A DNA stretch of 64,000 nucleotides from DASVBE01 sp963770375 (GCA_963770375.1 CAVYPM010000010.1:62001-126000), one strand, 5' to 3'. Counted from the stretch's first letter, positions 8,194 through 17,535 are shown. Program-made: numbers and translations. Notes: generated by a model from the letters alone, not told the origin.

Positions 8194-9862
8194 TTAGCGC
8201 TGGCCGGCCTGCAGGTACTCGTGCACCAGCTGGATGGCGGTGGCCCCCTCGCCGACCGCCGAGGCGACCCGCTTGATCGACCGGTGCCGCACGTCCCCGG
8301 CCGCGAACACCCCGGGCATGCTGGTCTCCAGCAGCAGCGGCGGGCGGTCCAGCGGCCAGCCGCCGGCCGGGCTGCGGCCGGCTCGGTCCAGGTCCCGGCC
8401 GGTCAGGACGAAGCCCTGGCCGTCCCGCTGGACGCGGCCGTCCAGCCAGCCGGTGCGCGGCTCGGCGCCGATCATCACGAACAGCGCCGCGGCGGGGACC
8501 GTCTCGGTCGCGCCACTCCCCCGCTCCCGCAGCGTCAGGGTCTCCAGGCTGCACCGGCCCTCGCCGCCGGTGACCTCGGTGCCCGCGCGGACACGGATGT
8601 TCGGGGTCTTGCTGATCTCGGTGATCAGGTAGCTCGACATCGTGGCGCTCAGCCCCGGCCCGCGCACGGCCATGGTGACCGAGGACGCGTACCTGGCCAG
8701 GTGCAGGGCGGCCTGCCCGGCCGAGTTGCCGGCCCCGATCACGTACACGCCGCGGCCGGCCATCGCGTGCGCCTCCGCCCCGGCGGCGCCGTAGAACACC
8801 CCGGCGCCGACCAGGGCCTCCAGGGCGGGCACGCCGAGGCGCCGCCAGGTCACGCCGGTCGCGATCACCACCGCGCGGGCCGTGACCTGGCCGCCGCCGG
8901 CCAGGTGCACCACCCGCTCAGGACCCCGGTCGGTCAGGCCGTCCGCCCGGGCGAGCATGGTGCTCGCGCCGAACAGCCACGCCTGCTCGACGGCCCGGCC
9001 GGTGAGGCTGCTCCCGCTGAGCCCGTGCGGGAAGCCGAGGTAGTTGCGGATCAGCGAGCTCGTGCCAGCCTGCCCGCCGGGCAGGTCCGGCTCCAGCACG
9101 AGGGTCTTAAGGCCCTCAGACGCGGCGTAGACCGCCGCGGCCAGGCCGGCCCGGCGCCGATGACGGCCACGTCGCAGGACCGCGGCCCGGGATCCGGCCG
9201 GAAGCCCAGCGTCTCCATCAGGTCCGCGTGCGACGGGTCGACCAGCGCCGAGCCGTCCCGGCTCACCACCACGGGCACCTCCGCGCCCTCCAGGTGGTGC
9301 TCACGCAGCAGCTCGCGGCCTTCTTCCGAAGAACTCTCCAGATAGGAATACGGCACGCTGATGCGGGACAGGTCCTCACGAAGCCGGTGCGCACGGGGCG
9401 AGTTCGCCGGACCGACGATCCGGAAGGCCACGAACGAGGGCTCGCGGGCGCTGTCCCAGGCCGACAGGAACTCGCTCACAGCGGGGTAGAGAAACCGCTC
9501 CAGCGGGCGCCACGGGAAGTACAGGTGGTAGTCGATCTCCCCCACGGCCATCGCCGCGACCGCGGGATGCGCCGCGGACCAGTTGCCCCGGTCGATCAGC
9601 AGGATCCGCTTGGCCCCGCGGTGCTGCTCGTGCGCCCGGACCAGGAAGTCGACCGCGGGTGTGCCGGCCAGGTGCTCGTCCGCGATCAGCAGGGCGACCT
9701 CCGCGCCGGCCGCGGCCGGCCGGCCAGCCGGGCCAGCGCGGCGCCGGCCGAGGCCACGCTGATCACCTCGTAGTCGGCCTGGTACCGCCGGCTCAGGTCC
9801 CGGTGCAGGGCCTCGCGCCGGGGCTCGTCGTCGGCCACCAGCATGAAGATCGGTCGCGGCAT
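8194..9862 (-). pseudogene. response-regulator/FAD-dependent reductase fusion, broken by two frameshifts
   Basis: Read across two frame breaks (near 9720 and 9145) this gives one protein of about 555 residues: an N-terminal receiver-like domain (MLVADDEPRREALHRDL), a linker, and a thioredoxin-reductase-fold FAD/NADPH domain (GAGPA, VYVIGAGNSAGQAALHLARY, GVFAAGDVRHRSIKRVASA). The position of the thioredoxin-reductase CxxC reads FYGAAGAEA, so redox cysteines are absent; this subfamily is usually called thioredoxin reductase by homology but should be a flavin reductase of another partner. Both breaks fall in runs of GGCC and each is repaired by one added GGCC unit. The start ATG follows a GGGAGG site. 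An AsnC gene lies immediately upstream on the same side. Confidence 0.85.
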
Positions 9863-9883
9863 GACAGCCTCCCTGATCGGCGG

Positions 9884-10378
9884 CTAGGCCCGGTGGCGCG
9901 GGGCGCCGGCGGCGGCGGGCTGGGCCTGGTAGGGCCGGTCGTCGACGATGCGCTTCATCACGATGGTGGAGGACACCCGGTGCACGCCGGGCAGCGTAGC
10001 GAGTCTCTCGTCCCGCAGGGTCTGGTAGCTGGCCAGGTCGGCGGTGGCCACCCGGATCAGGTAGTCGGGGTCGCCGAACAGCCGTTCCGCGTGCCGGATC
10101 TGCGGGATCGCGGCCAGGCCGCGCTCGAATTCGGTGATGGTCGAGGCGTCCTCCCGGTCCATGGTCACGTACACGAGGACCTCGAAGCCGAGGCCGATCG
10201 CGGCCGGGTCGATGACGGCCCGGTAGCCGCGGATCACCCCGCTGCGCTCCAGCTCGCGGAGCCGCCGGTGGCACGGCGCCACGGTGAGCGAGACCCGCTG
10301 GGCGAGCTCGGTGATCGTGAGCCGCCCCTCGGCCTGGAGCACCGCAAGAATCTTCCGGTCAATCGCGTCCATACTCAT
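9884..10378 (-). CDS. Lrp/AsnC family transcriptional regulator
   Basis: A 164-residue regulator. Residues 3-60 are the AsnC-type helix-turn-helix beginning MDAIDRKILAVLQAEGR; residues 65-150 are the RAM effector-binding domain (VLVYVTMDREDASTITEFE, then GDPDYLIRVATADL). Such proteins form oligomers and usually sense amino acids. The alternative start at 10372 differs by two residues. It is transcribed away from the PQ-loop transporter-like gene with 117 bases between, the usual arrangement for an AsnC protein controlling a neighbouring transporter gene. Confidence 0.93.
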   Translation of the reverse strand: MSMDAIDRKILAVLQAEGRLTITELAQRVSLTVAPCHRRLRELERSGVIRGYRAVIDPAAIGLGFEVLVYVTMDREDASTITEFERGLAAIPQIRHAERLFGDPDYLIRVATADLASYQTLRDERLATLPGVHRVSSTIVMKRIVDDRPYQAQPAAAGAPRHRA

Positions 10379-10495
10379 GATGATTGCGCATCCGCGGGCT
10401 CTGCGGCATAAAGACGCAACCACATTCCGGGCAGGCGAGCATAGTTTTGCTCCCGAAGGACCGCCCACCGCCGCACCGGAAGCCGGAAGCCCGCC

Positions 10496-11122
10496 ATGGC
10501 CAGCCTGCTCGACTACGCCCCGATCGCCGCCGCCTGCTTCGCGGTCCCCGAGTTCCTGCCGCAGCTGCGGAAGCTGGCCGTCACCGGCGACGCGGCCGGG
10601 GTCTCCTGGTCCTGGGGCGTGCTGACGGCCGTCAACAACGCCGCCTGGCTGGTCTACTTCGCCCTGTCGGCGTACTGGACCGCGCTGATCCCGTCGGCCT
10701 CGGCCACGACCCTGGCCACGGTCCTCGCGGTCATGCTCACCCGCCGTGGGCAGGCCCGGCGCCGGCCCGCGATCGCGATCGGCGCCTGGGCCGCGCTGCT
10801 GGCGGGCGCCTTCGCGCTGGCCGGGCGGGCCGGCCTGGGAACGCTGCTGACCGCCGCGTTCACCCTCCAGGTCGCGCCGTCCATCTGGACCGCCTACCGG
10901 ACGGCCCGCCCCACCGGCATCGCCACCGGGACCTGGCTGCTCACGGCCGGCGAGCTCACCTGCTGGCTGGCCTTCGGCCTGCACAAGTCCGACCCGCGGC
11001 TGATCATCCTCGGCGCCGGCGGGATCACCTGCTGCGCGCTGATCCTCGCCCGGGTCCGCCACAGCGCTCCCGGCGAGTACGGCGGCGCGGCTCCGGCTGA
11101 GATCAAGCTGACGTCAGGCTGA
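10496..11122 (+). CDS. PQ-loop repeat (SWEET/SemiSWEET-like) membrane protein
   Basis: A 208-residue protein with about seven hydrophobic segments in two halves. Each half starts with a Pro-Gln-like motif: FLPQLRKLAVTGDAAGVS near residue 20 and VAPSIWTAYRTARPTGIA near residue 128; the second has lost the glutamine. This two-repeat layout is that of small transporters for sugars or amino acids. Its divergent neighbour is an AsnC regulator, so an amino-acid-related substrate is a reasonable guess. The 3' end overlaps the convergent oxidoreductase remnant by nine bases. Confidence 0.82.
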   Translation: MASLLDYAPIAAACFAVPEFLPQLRKLAVTGDAAGVSWSWGVLTAVNNAAWLVYFALSAYWTALIPSASATTLATVLAVMLTRRGQARRRPAIAIGAWAALLAGAFALAGRAGLGTLLTAAFTLQVAPSIWTAYRTARPTGIATGTWLLTAGELTCWLAFGLHKSDPRLIILGAGGITCCALILARVRHSAPGEYGGAAPAEIKLTSG

Positions 11123-11539
11123 GCCCTGCTGGCCAGGGGCGGCGCCCCCGCGGGTGCCGTCCCTGGCCAGTACCTGAGCCAGGTGCACGGGGGTTCGCCC
11201 GGTCCCGGCCTGCTCGATCTGGGTCCGGCAGCTGAACCCGTCGGCCAGCACCAGGGTGGTTGCGGGAGCCTTCCGCACGGCCGGCAGCAGGGCCCGCTCG
11301 GCGCAGGCGAGCGACACCTCATAGTGCCCGGCCTCGAACCCGAAGTTGCCGGCCAGCCCGCAGCAGCCCGCGTCCAGCACGTCCACGTCGACGCCCGCCG
11401 CGCGCAGCAGCGCCTGGTCGGCGTCGTAGCCCATGATCGCGTGCTGATGGCAGTGCGTCTGGGTGCCGGCGAGCTCACGGAGCTGCTGGTAGATCTCCGC
11501 CCGCCCCCCGGCCGCGACGATGCGCGACCCGGACGGCAA
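11114..11539 (-). pseudogene. C-terminal remnant of an FAD-linked oxidase/Fe-S oxidoreductase
   Basis: From about residue 29 on the reading matches the end of large FAD-binding oxidase plus Fe-S proteins (D-lactate/glycolate dehydrogenase type): a CCG-type cysteine motif LDAGCCGLAGNFGFEAGHY, then VLADGFSCRTQIEQ. Full proteins of this kind are near 1,000 residues with an FAD domain and two 4Fe-4S sites upstream. Nothing of that is found upstream here; within about 40 residues the similarity stops and an unrelated small gene begins. I read it as a deletion remnant rather than a working gene. Confidence 0.75.
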
Positions 11540-11550
11540 CGAGTTCTGCG

Positions 11551-11787
11551 TTATCGATCATCCACGCCGCTGAGCCCGGCGGGCGGCTCTTCCTCGTCAG
11601 CCGGGACCGGGGTGCTCAGGTCCAGCACGTCGGCGAGCTCACCGTCGTGGCCCGCCGCAGCCTCCTCCAGGTGGTCAAGCACAGCCGCCAGTCTGGGCGG
11701 CAGGTCCGACTCCTCGCCCTCGGCGGCTTCCCCGGTGGACCGGTCAGAAAGCTCAGCTCTTGTCACATCAGCCTCCTCTGCCCCCAT
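11551..11787 (-). CDS. small acidic hypothetical protein
   Basis: A 78-residue protein rich in Glu, Asp and Ala with Pro near the end (PVPADEEEPPAG). No known domain. The ATG at 11787 has an AGGGCGG site at a good distance; the open frame continues 11 residues upstream to a TTG but without a better site. It is divergent from the topoisomerase IB gene with 115 bases between. Function unknown; could be a small nucleoid or partner protein, but nothing in the sequence shows this. Confidence 0.5.
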   Translation of the reverse strand: MGAEEADVTRAELSDRSTGEAAEGEESDLPPRLAAVLDHLEEAAAGHDGELADVLDLSTPVPADEEEPPAGLSGVDDR

Positions 11788-11902
11788 GCCGCCCTGACTG
11801 CCCGCATTTGAGCCGCTCAATCGGCTGATGTCGCGATGACGGCTGATTGCCAGGGGGCGGATGGGGTATCCGCCAGGGCCACCTAGGGAGCAGGGAGATC
11901 AC

Positions 11903-12916
11903 GTGCCGCGACTGCGCCGCAGCGATACCTCGGCGCCGGGACTGCGGCGGGTCCGGCAGGGCCGCGGCTTCCGGTATCTGGCCGCGGACGGCGGCGCGGC
12001 GGACCCGGCCGACGTAACCCGGATCCGGGCGCTGGTCATCCCGCCGGCCTGGACCGACGTGTGGGTCTGTCCCTACCCGAACGGGCACCTGCAGGCTACC
12101 GGCCTCGACGCGGCCGGGCGGCGGCAGTACCTGTACCACGAGGCCTGGCGGGCCCGGCGGGACCGGGAGAAGCACGATCACGTGCTGGAGTTCGCGGCCC
12201 GGCTGCCCGCGGCCAGGGAACGGGCCAGCAGTCAGCTGGCCGGCCGGGGCCTGGGCCGGGACCGGGTGCTGGCGGCCGCGTTCACGCTGCTGGACGTGGG
12301 CGGATTCCGGGTCGGCAGCGACCGCTACGCCGAGGAGAACGGCAGCTACGGGCTGATGACGCTGCGGCGGGAGCACGTCCGGTGCGAGCGCGGCCGCCTG
12401 ACCTTCGACTACCCGGCCAAGAGCGGCCGGGAGTCGGTGACGGTGGTCACGGTCGCGCCGGCCCGCGCCGTGGTCTGCGCACTGCGCCGCCACCGCCCGC
12501 CCGGCGAGCGGCTGATGGCCTGGTCCGCGCGCGGGCAGTGGCACGATCTCGGCAGCGACGACGTGAACGATTACCTGTGCGATCTGCTCGGCGTGGACGT
12601 CAGCGCCAAGGATTTCCGGACCTGGCAGGGCACCGTGCAGGCGGCCGTCGGCCTGGCCGTATCCGGGCGGGCCGCGCGGTCAGCGCCGGCCCGCAAGCGG
12701 GCGGTCAGCCGGGTCGTGGCCGAGGTCGCGGACTACCTCGGCAACACCCCGGCGGTCTGCCGGCGCTCCTACATCGACAGCCGCCTCATCGACCGGTATC
12801 TGCACGGCGAGACGATCGCTTTCCCTATGGACCAGCTCGGCCGCGGCGTGCCGCCTGGCTGGCCTGCGACCCACGGCCCGTTCGAGGCCGCCGTGCTCCG
12901 CCATCTGGCCGGTTAG
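11903..12916 (+). CDS. DNA topoisomerase IB (poxvirus-like)
   Basis: A 337-residue type IB topoisomerase. It nicks and reseals one strand through a 3'-phosphotyrosyl link and so relaxes supercoils. The N-terminal domain (residues 1-80) carries IPPAWTDVWVCP. The catalytic domain shows FRVGSDRYAEENGSYGL, KDFRTWQGT and the C-terminal LGNTPAVCRRSYIDSRLI, in which the Tyr is the expected nucleophile. Length is normal for the bacterial family. I start it at GTG 11903 because AGCAGGGAG precedes it; the in-frame start at 11861 lacks one. Confidence 0.95.
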   Translation: MPRLRRSDTSAPGLRRVRQGRGFRYLAADGGAADPADVTRIRALVIPPAWTDVWVCPYPNGHLQATGLDAAGRRQYLYHEAWRARRDREKHDHVLEFAARLPAARERASSQLAGRGLGRDRVLAAAFTLLDVGGFRVGSDRYAEENGSYGLMTLRREHVRCERGRLTFDYPAKSGRESVTVVTVAPARAVVCALRRHRPPGERLMAWSARGQWHDLGSDDVNDYLCDLLGVDVSAKDFRTWQGTVQAAVGLAVSGRAARSAPARKRAVSRVVAEVADYLGNTPAVCRRSYIDSRLIDRYLHGETIAFPMDQLGRGVPPGWPATHGPFEAAVLRHLAG

Positions 12917-13001
12917 CGTCGTGCCGCCGGGGCCCGCGCGCCCGGCCGCGTACAGAATCAGCCAGGACCCGCGCAGACGCCAGCTCGCCGAGCCAGCCGG
13001 C

Positions 13002-13865
13002 TCAGCCCGCGCCGGGGAGCATGACCTGGATCGCCCCGCCGGCCTCGCGGACCTCGAACGCGGGCTGCGGCGCGGTGGCCGGGCCGCGGGCCACAGAACC
13101 GTCGGCGAGCCGGAACATGCTGCCGTGCCACGGGCAGGTCAGGCAGCCGCCGTCCAGGTCCTCGTCAAACAGCCCTACGCCGGACAGTTTCCCTCCGGAC
13201 AGCGGCCCGGACATGTGGCTGCACCGGTCGGCCAGCACGTGAACCTCGCCGCCGGACCGGACGGCCACGACCGGGACCTCCCCCACAACCTGGCGGACCG
13301 GCTTGCCCTCGGGCAGGTCCGCGGACCTCATCAGGTCGTGCCAGCCGGGCTCGATCAGGTGGGGGACGTCCTCGGCGTGGTTGACCCCGCCCGCCAGCCG
13401 GTAGGCCAGGTGGCCGCCGAGGTACGCGGAGGCCCCGGCCATGGCCATGCCGCCCAGCCGCAGCCAGCGGGCCCGGCGTCGGCCCGGCCCGGCCAGCGAC
13501 GCCGCGTACAGGCCGAGGGCCAGCACGTTGCCGGCCGCGTGGACCACGCCGACGCGCATTTGCTGCTCGTGCTGATCGGCCCAGTCCGTCGCGCCGGCCA
13601 GCGCGGTGGGCACCGCCGCGGCCACCCCCAGCGCGGTCAGCAGCCGGGCCTCGTCCTCCTGGCCGCCGGCGAAATCCAGGACACTGGCCGACAGCCAGGC
13701 CCCGATGGCGGCCTGCGCCAGCACCGGGTGCAGCGGGTGCCCGAGCCACACCCCGTGCAGCGCGTCGCGGACTTTGGCGGGCCTGATCAGCCGGGCTACC
13801 CGCTGCCCGGCGGAGACCACCGGGTCGAGACGGGAGGCCTGCTCGAGACGGTCTATCGGCAGCAT
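13002..13865 (-). CDS. DUF2231 membrane domain fused to a Rieske [2Fe-2S] domain
   Basis: About 287 residues. Residues 25-165 are a DUF2231-type membrane unit (WLGHPLHPVLAQAAIG, then four hydrophobic helices), and residues 180-287 form a Rieske ferredoxin domain with the ligands in CSHMSGP and CLTCPWHGSMF. The protein is therefore a membrane-anchored iron-sulphur electron carrier. The fusion is common in actinomycetes but its partner is not established. The frame is open further upstream but only with antisense-like, Arg-rich sequence, so I use ATG 13865. Confidence 0.88.
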   Translation of the reverse strand: MLPIDRLEQASRLDPVVSAGQRVARLIRPAKVRDALHGVWLGHPLHPVLAQAAIGAWLSASVLDFAGGQEDEARLLTALGVAAAVPTALAGATDWADQHEQQMRVGVVHAAGNVLALGLYAASLAGPGRRRARWLRLGGMAMAGASAYLGGHLAYRLAGGVNHAEDVPHLIEPGWHDLMRSADLPEGKPVRQVVGEVPVVAVRSGGEVHVLADRCSHMSGPLSGGKLSGVGLFDEDLDGGCLTCPWHGSMFRLADGSVARGPATAPQPAFEVREAGGAIQVMLPGAG

Positions 13866-14059
13866 GCCGGGGCCGCTGCCCGGCCCGCGGCGCGCTAAAC
13901 GGGCCTGCCCGCCTTCGCGGACCGGGCGCGGTTTCAGCAGATCAGTGGCGGGCAGCGGCGGGGCATGCGGAAACGACTGCCTTCGGCGCGGTGACCTACG
14001 GTGCGCTGGCCGCAATGGGCGCCAGCGCCAGCGACCAGCATTGAGGACGGGAGAACACG

Positions 14060-14431
14060 ATGGCTGTCACAACCTTCCATGACCTGCCGATGGCCGACCG
14101 GGACCGCCGCTGGGACGGCGGCGCCGCGGAGAAGCGGGTCCGCCAGTGGGCCGGCGCCCAGGACGAGCCGAACGAGAAGTACCGGGACGCGCACCTGTGG
14201 TACGACGCGGAGAACAAGGACAACTTCACCGCGTACAAGCTGCTGTTCGCCGACGTGCTGGACGGGAAGCTGACCGCCATCCCGCGCGGGATCATGGCCG
14301 CCGGGAACATCATGGACGGGGCCCGCGGCGGCGTCGACATCCCCCGCGGCGACATCGACCGGGTCAAGAGCCACCTGGCCAGGTACTACAGGAAGATGGG
14401 CGACGAGCCGCCCTGGGAACGGCCGACCTAG
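14060..14431 (+). CDS. conserved hypothetical protein (DUF6582-like)
   Basis: A 123-residue protein. It opens with FHDLPMADRDRRWDGGAAEKRVRQW and ends with an IPRGDIDRVKSHLARYYRKMG pattern split by short linkers. The last block resembles a small module seen at the ends of some phage prohead-protease and capsid-related proteins, which is the basis of the tentative DUF6582 label; no other phage gene is nearby. Ribosome site GACGGGAGAA precedes the ATG. It converges with the pyrophosphatase gene, and a 16-bp tandem duplication covers its stop codon. Confidence 0.65.
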   Translation: MAVTTFHDLPMADRDRRWDGGAAEKRVRQWAGAQDEPNEKYRDAHLWYDAENKDNFTAYKLLFADVLDGKLTAIPRGIMAAGNIMDGARGGVDIPRGDIDRVKSHLARYYRKMGDEPPWERPT

Positions 14432-14460
14432 CGGGCCCGTGTCCTAGCGAGCCCGTGCCT
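14429..14460. repeat. 16-bp tandem duplication between two convergent stop codons
   Basis: Two adjacent 16-base units, TAGCGGGCCCGTGTCC and TAGCGAGCCCGTGCCT, differ at three positions. The first begins with the TAG of the upstream gene and the second runs to the stop of the pyrophosphatase gene on the other strand. It looks like a local duplication; no hairpin of note. Confidence 0.6.
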
Positions 14461-14941
14461 ACCGGATCTGGGCCCGGGCCCAGGCCTGGCTGATGACGTC
14501 CTCCGCGGCGGCGCGGTCCTGCCAGCTGCGCACGTCGGTGCCCTTGCCGGGTTCCAGTTCCTTGTAGATGTCGAAGAAGTGGCCGATCTCGTCGAGCAGG
14601 TGGCCGGGCACGTCGCCCAGGTCGCGCAGGTCCGCGTACCGCGGGTCACGGGCGGGCACGGCCAGCACCTTCGCGTCCGGGCCCTTCTCGTCGGTCAGCC
14701 AGAACACCCCGACCGGGCGGGCGGTGACCGCGCAGCCGGGGAAGGCCGGCTCGCCGAGCAGCACCATCACGTCCACCGGGTCGCCGTCCTCGGCCAGCGT
14801 GCCGGGGATGAACCCGTAGTCGGCCGGATAGCGGGTCGAGGTGAACAGCATCCGGTCCAGCCGGATCCGCCCGCTGACCGGGTCCATCTCGTACTTGTTC
14901 CGCGACCCCTGCGGAACCTCGATGACGACGTCGACCTCCAC
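14459..14941 (-). CDS. ppa: inorganic pyrophosphatase, family I
   Basis: A 160-residue soluble enzyme splitting pyrophosphate to two phosphates, which drives biosynthetic reactions forward. Diagnostic residues are in KYEMDPVSGRIRLDR, YPADYGFIPGTL and the metal-binding signature DGDPVDVMVL. Length is normal for bacterial family I enzymes. The start ATG is the only sensible choice. It stands alone, convergent with the hypothetical gene before it, which is usual for this housekeeping gene. Confidence 0.97.
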   Translation of the reverse strand: MEVDVVIEVPQGSRNKYEMDPVSGRIRLDRMLFTSTRYPADYGFIPGTLAEDGDPVDVMVLLGEPAFPGCAVTARPVGVFWLTDEKGPDAKVLAVPARDPRYADLRDLGDVPGHLLDEIGHFFDIYKELEPGKGTDVRSWQDRAAAEDVISQAWARAQIR

Positions 14942-15126
14942 GCTGCCCCTTCCCGTTTCCCGCGGCCCGGCCGCCCGGCGCCGGGCCGGCTGCGCGGATT
15001 GCTACCCCGCGGGACGCGGCTGACTCCGGCTCCGGCCGGCATCTTCCTGCTTCAGCCGGCCCGTGCTGGGCAGATGGAGCAGGCGTGCCCAGCACGGGCT
15101 CACGACTCCGCGGAAAGGAGAACTTC

Positions 15127-15696
15127 ATGCCCAATGAGCTGACCGGCCGCCGTATCGCGTTCCTGACCGCCGCCGAAGGCGTCGAGCAGGCCGAGCTGAC
15201 CCGTCCCTGGCAGGCGGTGCTGGACGCAGGCGGCACCCCGGAACTGCTGGCTCCCGAGGCGGGCAAGGTGCAGGCCTTCAACCACCTGGACCGGGCGGAC
15301 ACGTTCGAGGTGACCGGCACCATCGCCGGGGCGGACCCGGCGCAGTACGCCGGGCTGGTGCTGCCCGGCGGCGTGGCCAACGCCGATTTCCTGCGCATGG
15401 TGCCCGAGGCGGTGGGGTTCGCCACCGCGATGTTCGCCGCCGGGAAGCCCGCCGCGGTCATCTGCCACGCACCCTGGCTGCTGGCCGAGGCGGACCTCGT
15501 CCGCGGCCGGACGATGACGTCCTGGCCCAGCCTGGCGACCGACCTCCGCAACGCCGGCGCGACCTGGGTCGACGCCGAGGTCCAGGTCTGCACGGCGGGC
15601 CGGAACGCGCTGGTCACCAGCCGCAAGCCGGATGACCTGCCCGCGTTCTGCGACGCGCTGGTGACCCAGTTCAGCCAGGCTGCCCCGGGCGCCTGA
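15127..15696 (+). CDS. DJ-1/PfpI family protein (class I glutamine-amidotransferase-like)
   Basis: A 189-residue protein of the PfpI/YhbO type. The nucleophilic-elbow motif is AAVICHAPWLLAEADLVRGR, with Cys followed by His as in the DJ-1 superfamily; the N-terminus RRIAFLTAAEGVEQAEL is typical too. Members act as deglycases, glyoxalases or stress proteins; which one applies cannot be told. The ATG at 15127 is chosen over the in-frame 15085 because AAAGGAG lies just upstream. Divergent from ppa, with 185 bases between the two genes. Confidence 0.9.
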   Translation: MPNELTGRRIAFLTAAEGVEQAELTRPWQAVLDAGGTPELLAPEAGKVQAFNHLDRADTFEVTGTIAGADPAQYAGLVLPGGVANADFLRMVPEAVGFATAMFAAGKPAAVICHAPWLLAEADLVRGRTMTSWPSLATDLRNAGATWVDAEVQVCTAGRNALVTSRKPDDLPAFCDALVTQFSQAAPGA

Positions 15697-15849
15697 CCGG
15701 GCGACCGGCCGGATGACCGGGCCGGCCGGGATCAGCCTGGCGGACCTGGACCCGGGCCGCCTCCGTGACCAGCGGGCCTTCTCCGCGGCCCGGGTCCGCT
15801 GAGCAGGCAACCGCGGGCTGGCGCGGGCTGACCGCGGCCGGACGGGCCG

Positions 15850-15984
15850 TCACGCGTTGGTGGACTCGACGTCCTGCGCCAGCATGGCCTCGACGTAGTC
15901 CAGTTCGGACAGGGCCGCGGCCAGTTCGGCCACCGGCTGCTTGCCGTGCACATGCAGGGTCACCTCCACGGTCGACGCGAACCC
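15850..15984 (-). pseudogene. possible C-terminal remnant of an MgtC/SapB family protein
   Basis: The minus strand reads about 40 residues ending VEAMLAQDVESTNA, preceded by STVEVTLHVHGKQPVAELAA. This looks like the end of the ACT-like C-terminal domain of MgtC/SapB membrane proteins. No start, membrane helices or upstream half can be found, so at most the tail of a lost gene remains. The rest of the 15,697-16,094 stretch holds nothing else I can support. Confidence 0.4.
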
Positions 15985-16094
15985 CGTTGGACGACCGCCG
16001 CCCGTCCGCGCCCCGGCTCGCGCTGATGGTTCCGTGGCCGCGTTCGTGCCGTCCTTGCGCTGTCCTTGCCGGTCATGGGGGCTTCCGTCGCCGG

Positions 16095-16352
16095 TTAGTG
16101 GTTCCGCAGGGCCTTGATCAGCTGGTCCTTGCTCATGCTGGACCGGCCCTTGATGCCGATTTCCCGGGCCTTCTTCACCAGGTCGGTCTTGGACCAGTCC
16201 TGGTAGGAGCCGCCCTTGCCCCCCTTCGCTGCGACCTTGCGCCGCCCGCGGGCGGCCGAGGCGTTGGCGATCCGGGCGGACTTCTCCTTGCTCTCGCCCT
16301 GCTCCCGCAGCTTCTGGTACTGCTTCTCGTCCTTGATCTGGGCCCTGGGCAT
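16095..16352 (-). CDS. small basic protein with SAP/Rho-N-like domain (DUF7218-like)
   Basis: An 85-residue basic protein. The first half is Lys/Glu-rich (QIKDEKQYQKLREQGESKEK), the middle is a flexible Lys/Gly stretch, and the last 40 residues form a Rho-N/SAP-like fold ending GIKGRSSMSKDQLIKALRNH. Such domains bind nucleic acid, and similar small proteins are widespread in actinomycetes. AGGTGGAG precedes the ATG. Function unknown beyond probable nucleic-acid binding. Confidence 0.8.
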   Translation of the reverse strand: MPRAQIKDEKQYQKLREQGESKEKSARIANASAARGRRKVAAKGGKGGSYQDWSKTDLVKKAREIGIKGRSSMSKDQLIKALRNH

Positions 16353-16502
16353 GGCTTCACCTCCACCTGTCGGCTGGGCCTGCGCTACCCGGCGAACCGG
16401 CCCTCAATCCGCCGCGCAGCGGACGTGAGCGCAGGTCAGCGAGCGGCGCTTAAGTTCCCCTGACCGGGTAGAAAGCATGCTTCGTCTCCGCGGAGGTGCT
16501 CA

Positions 16503-17535
16503 ATGACGGTCCTGGACCTGCCCGGCTGGGCGGCCCCGCTGGTGACCAGCAGCCGGGCGGCCGGTGAGGATCGCCGGCTGCGCCCTGGATCTGGCCCGGC
16601 AGTACGGCACGCGGCTGCCGCAGCCCGGCGACGGGCAGACCGCCGGCCGGTGGGCGGTGCTGGCCGCGGTGTCCGAGCAGAACCTGACCGCCGGCCGGGT
16701 GCTCGAGGCGCACTCCGACGCGCTGGCGATCCTGGCCGAGGCCGGCGCGCCGCCGCCGGACGGGACCTGGGGGGTGTTCGCCGCCGAGGCGGCGCCGCAC
16801 CGGCTGACGGCTTCCGCGGGGCCAGATGGCCCTGGCGGGCGTGGCGGGCCGGTGACGCTGACCGGGGTCAAGCCGTGGTGCTCGCTGGCCGGGCTGCTGG
16901 ACAGCGCGCTGGTCACCGCGCACGGCCCGGACGGCCGGCAGCTGTACCGGGTCAGCCTGCGCGACCCGACGGTGACGGTGGACCCACCCGAGGGCTGGGT
17001 GGCCCGCGGGCTGCGGACGGTGACGAGCGTGGCCGTGCGGTTCTCCGGTACGGCGGCGGAGCCGGTCGGGGGGCCGGGGTGGTATCTGTCCCGGCCCGGC
17101 TTCGCCTGGGGCGGCATGGGCGTGGCCGCCTGCTGGTACGGCGGGGCGCTCGGGCTGCGCACCGCGATCGCCGCCGCGGCCGCCCGGCGCGGCAGCGACC
17201 TCACCAGCATGCTGCTCGGCGCCACCGACATTTCGCTGTACGGCTGTGCGGCGGCCTTCGGCCACGCCGCCGCGCTGATTGACTCCGGCGCGGCCCGCGG
17301 AGCCGCCGGCGAACTGCTGGGCCTGCGCCTGCGCGGCCTGGTCGCGGACGCGGCCGAGCAGGCGCTGCGGCACGCCGGGCATGCGCTGGGCCCGGCGCCG
17401 CTGGCGTTCGACGAGGAGCATGCGCGGCGGGCGGCCGACCTCGAGCTGTACATCCGCCAGCACCATGCGGAGCGGGACCTGGCCCGGCTGGGGTCCATGC
17501 TGACCGCGGGCGACGGCGGCGGGGCGGCCCCGTGA
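16503..17535 (+). pseudogene. acyl-CoA dehydrogenase-like protein with an early frameshift
   Basis: The ATG at 16503 has a good site (GGAGGTG) and reads MTVLDLPGWAAPLVTSSR, then shifts frame near 16560; the second frame continues GCALDLARQYGTRLPQPGDG to the end. Together they give about 343 residues resembling divergent acyl-CoA/acyl-ACP dehydrogenases: a middle beta domain (VTLTGVKPWCSLAG) and a C-terminal helical region (FAWGGMGVAACWYGG). It overlaps the glycosyltransferase gene by four bases. In other actinomycetes, as I recall, such a gene sits with PIG-L, GT2 and NodS-like genes; the PIG-L deacetylase is missing here. If translation instead starts at GTG 16564 the gene may be intact but short. 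Confidence 0.65.

Noticed and set aside
6946..9345. Long plus-strand frame of 799 codons
   Set aside because: Entirely antisense to the S9 peptidase and FAD reductase; composition and lack of motifs show a shadow.
14060..14431. Prophage hypothesis based on the capsid-module-like small protein
   Set aside because: No terminase, portal, tail or integrase gene nearby.
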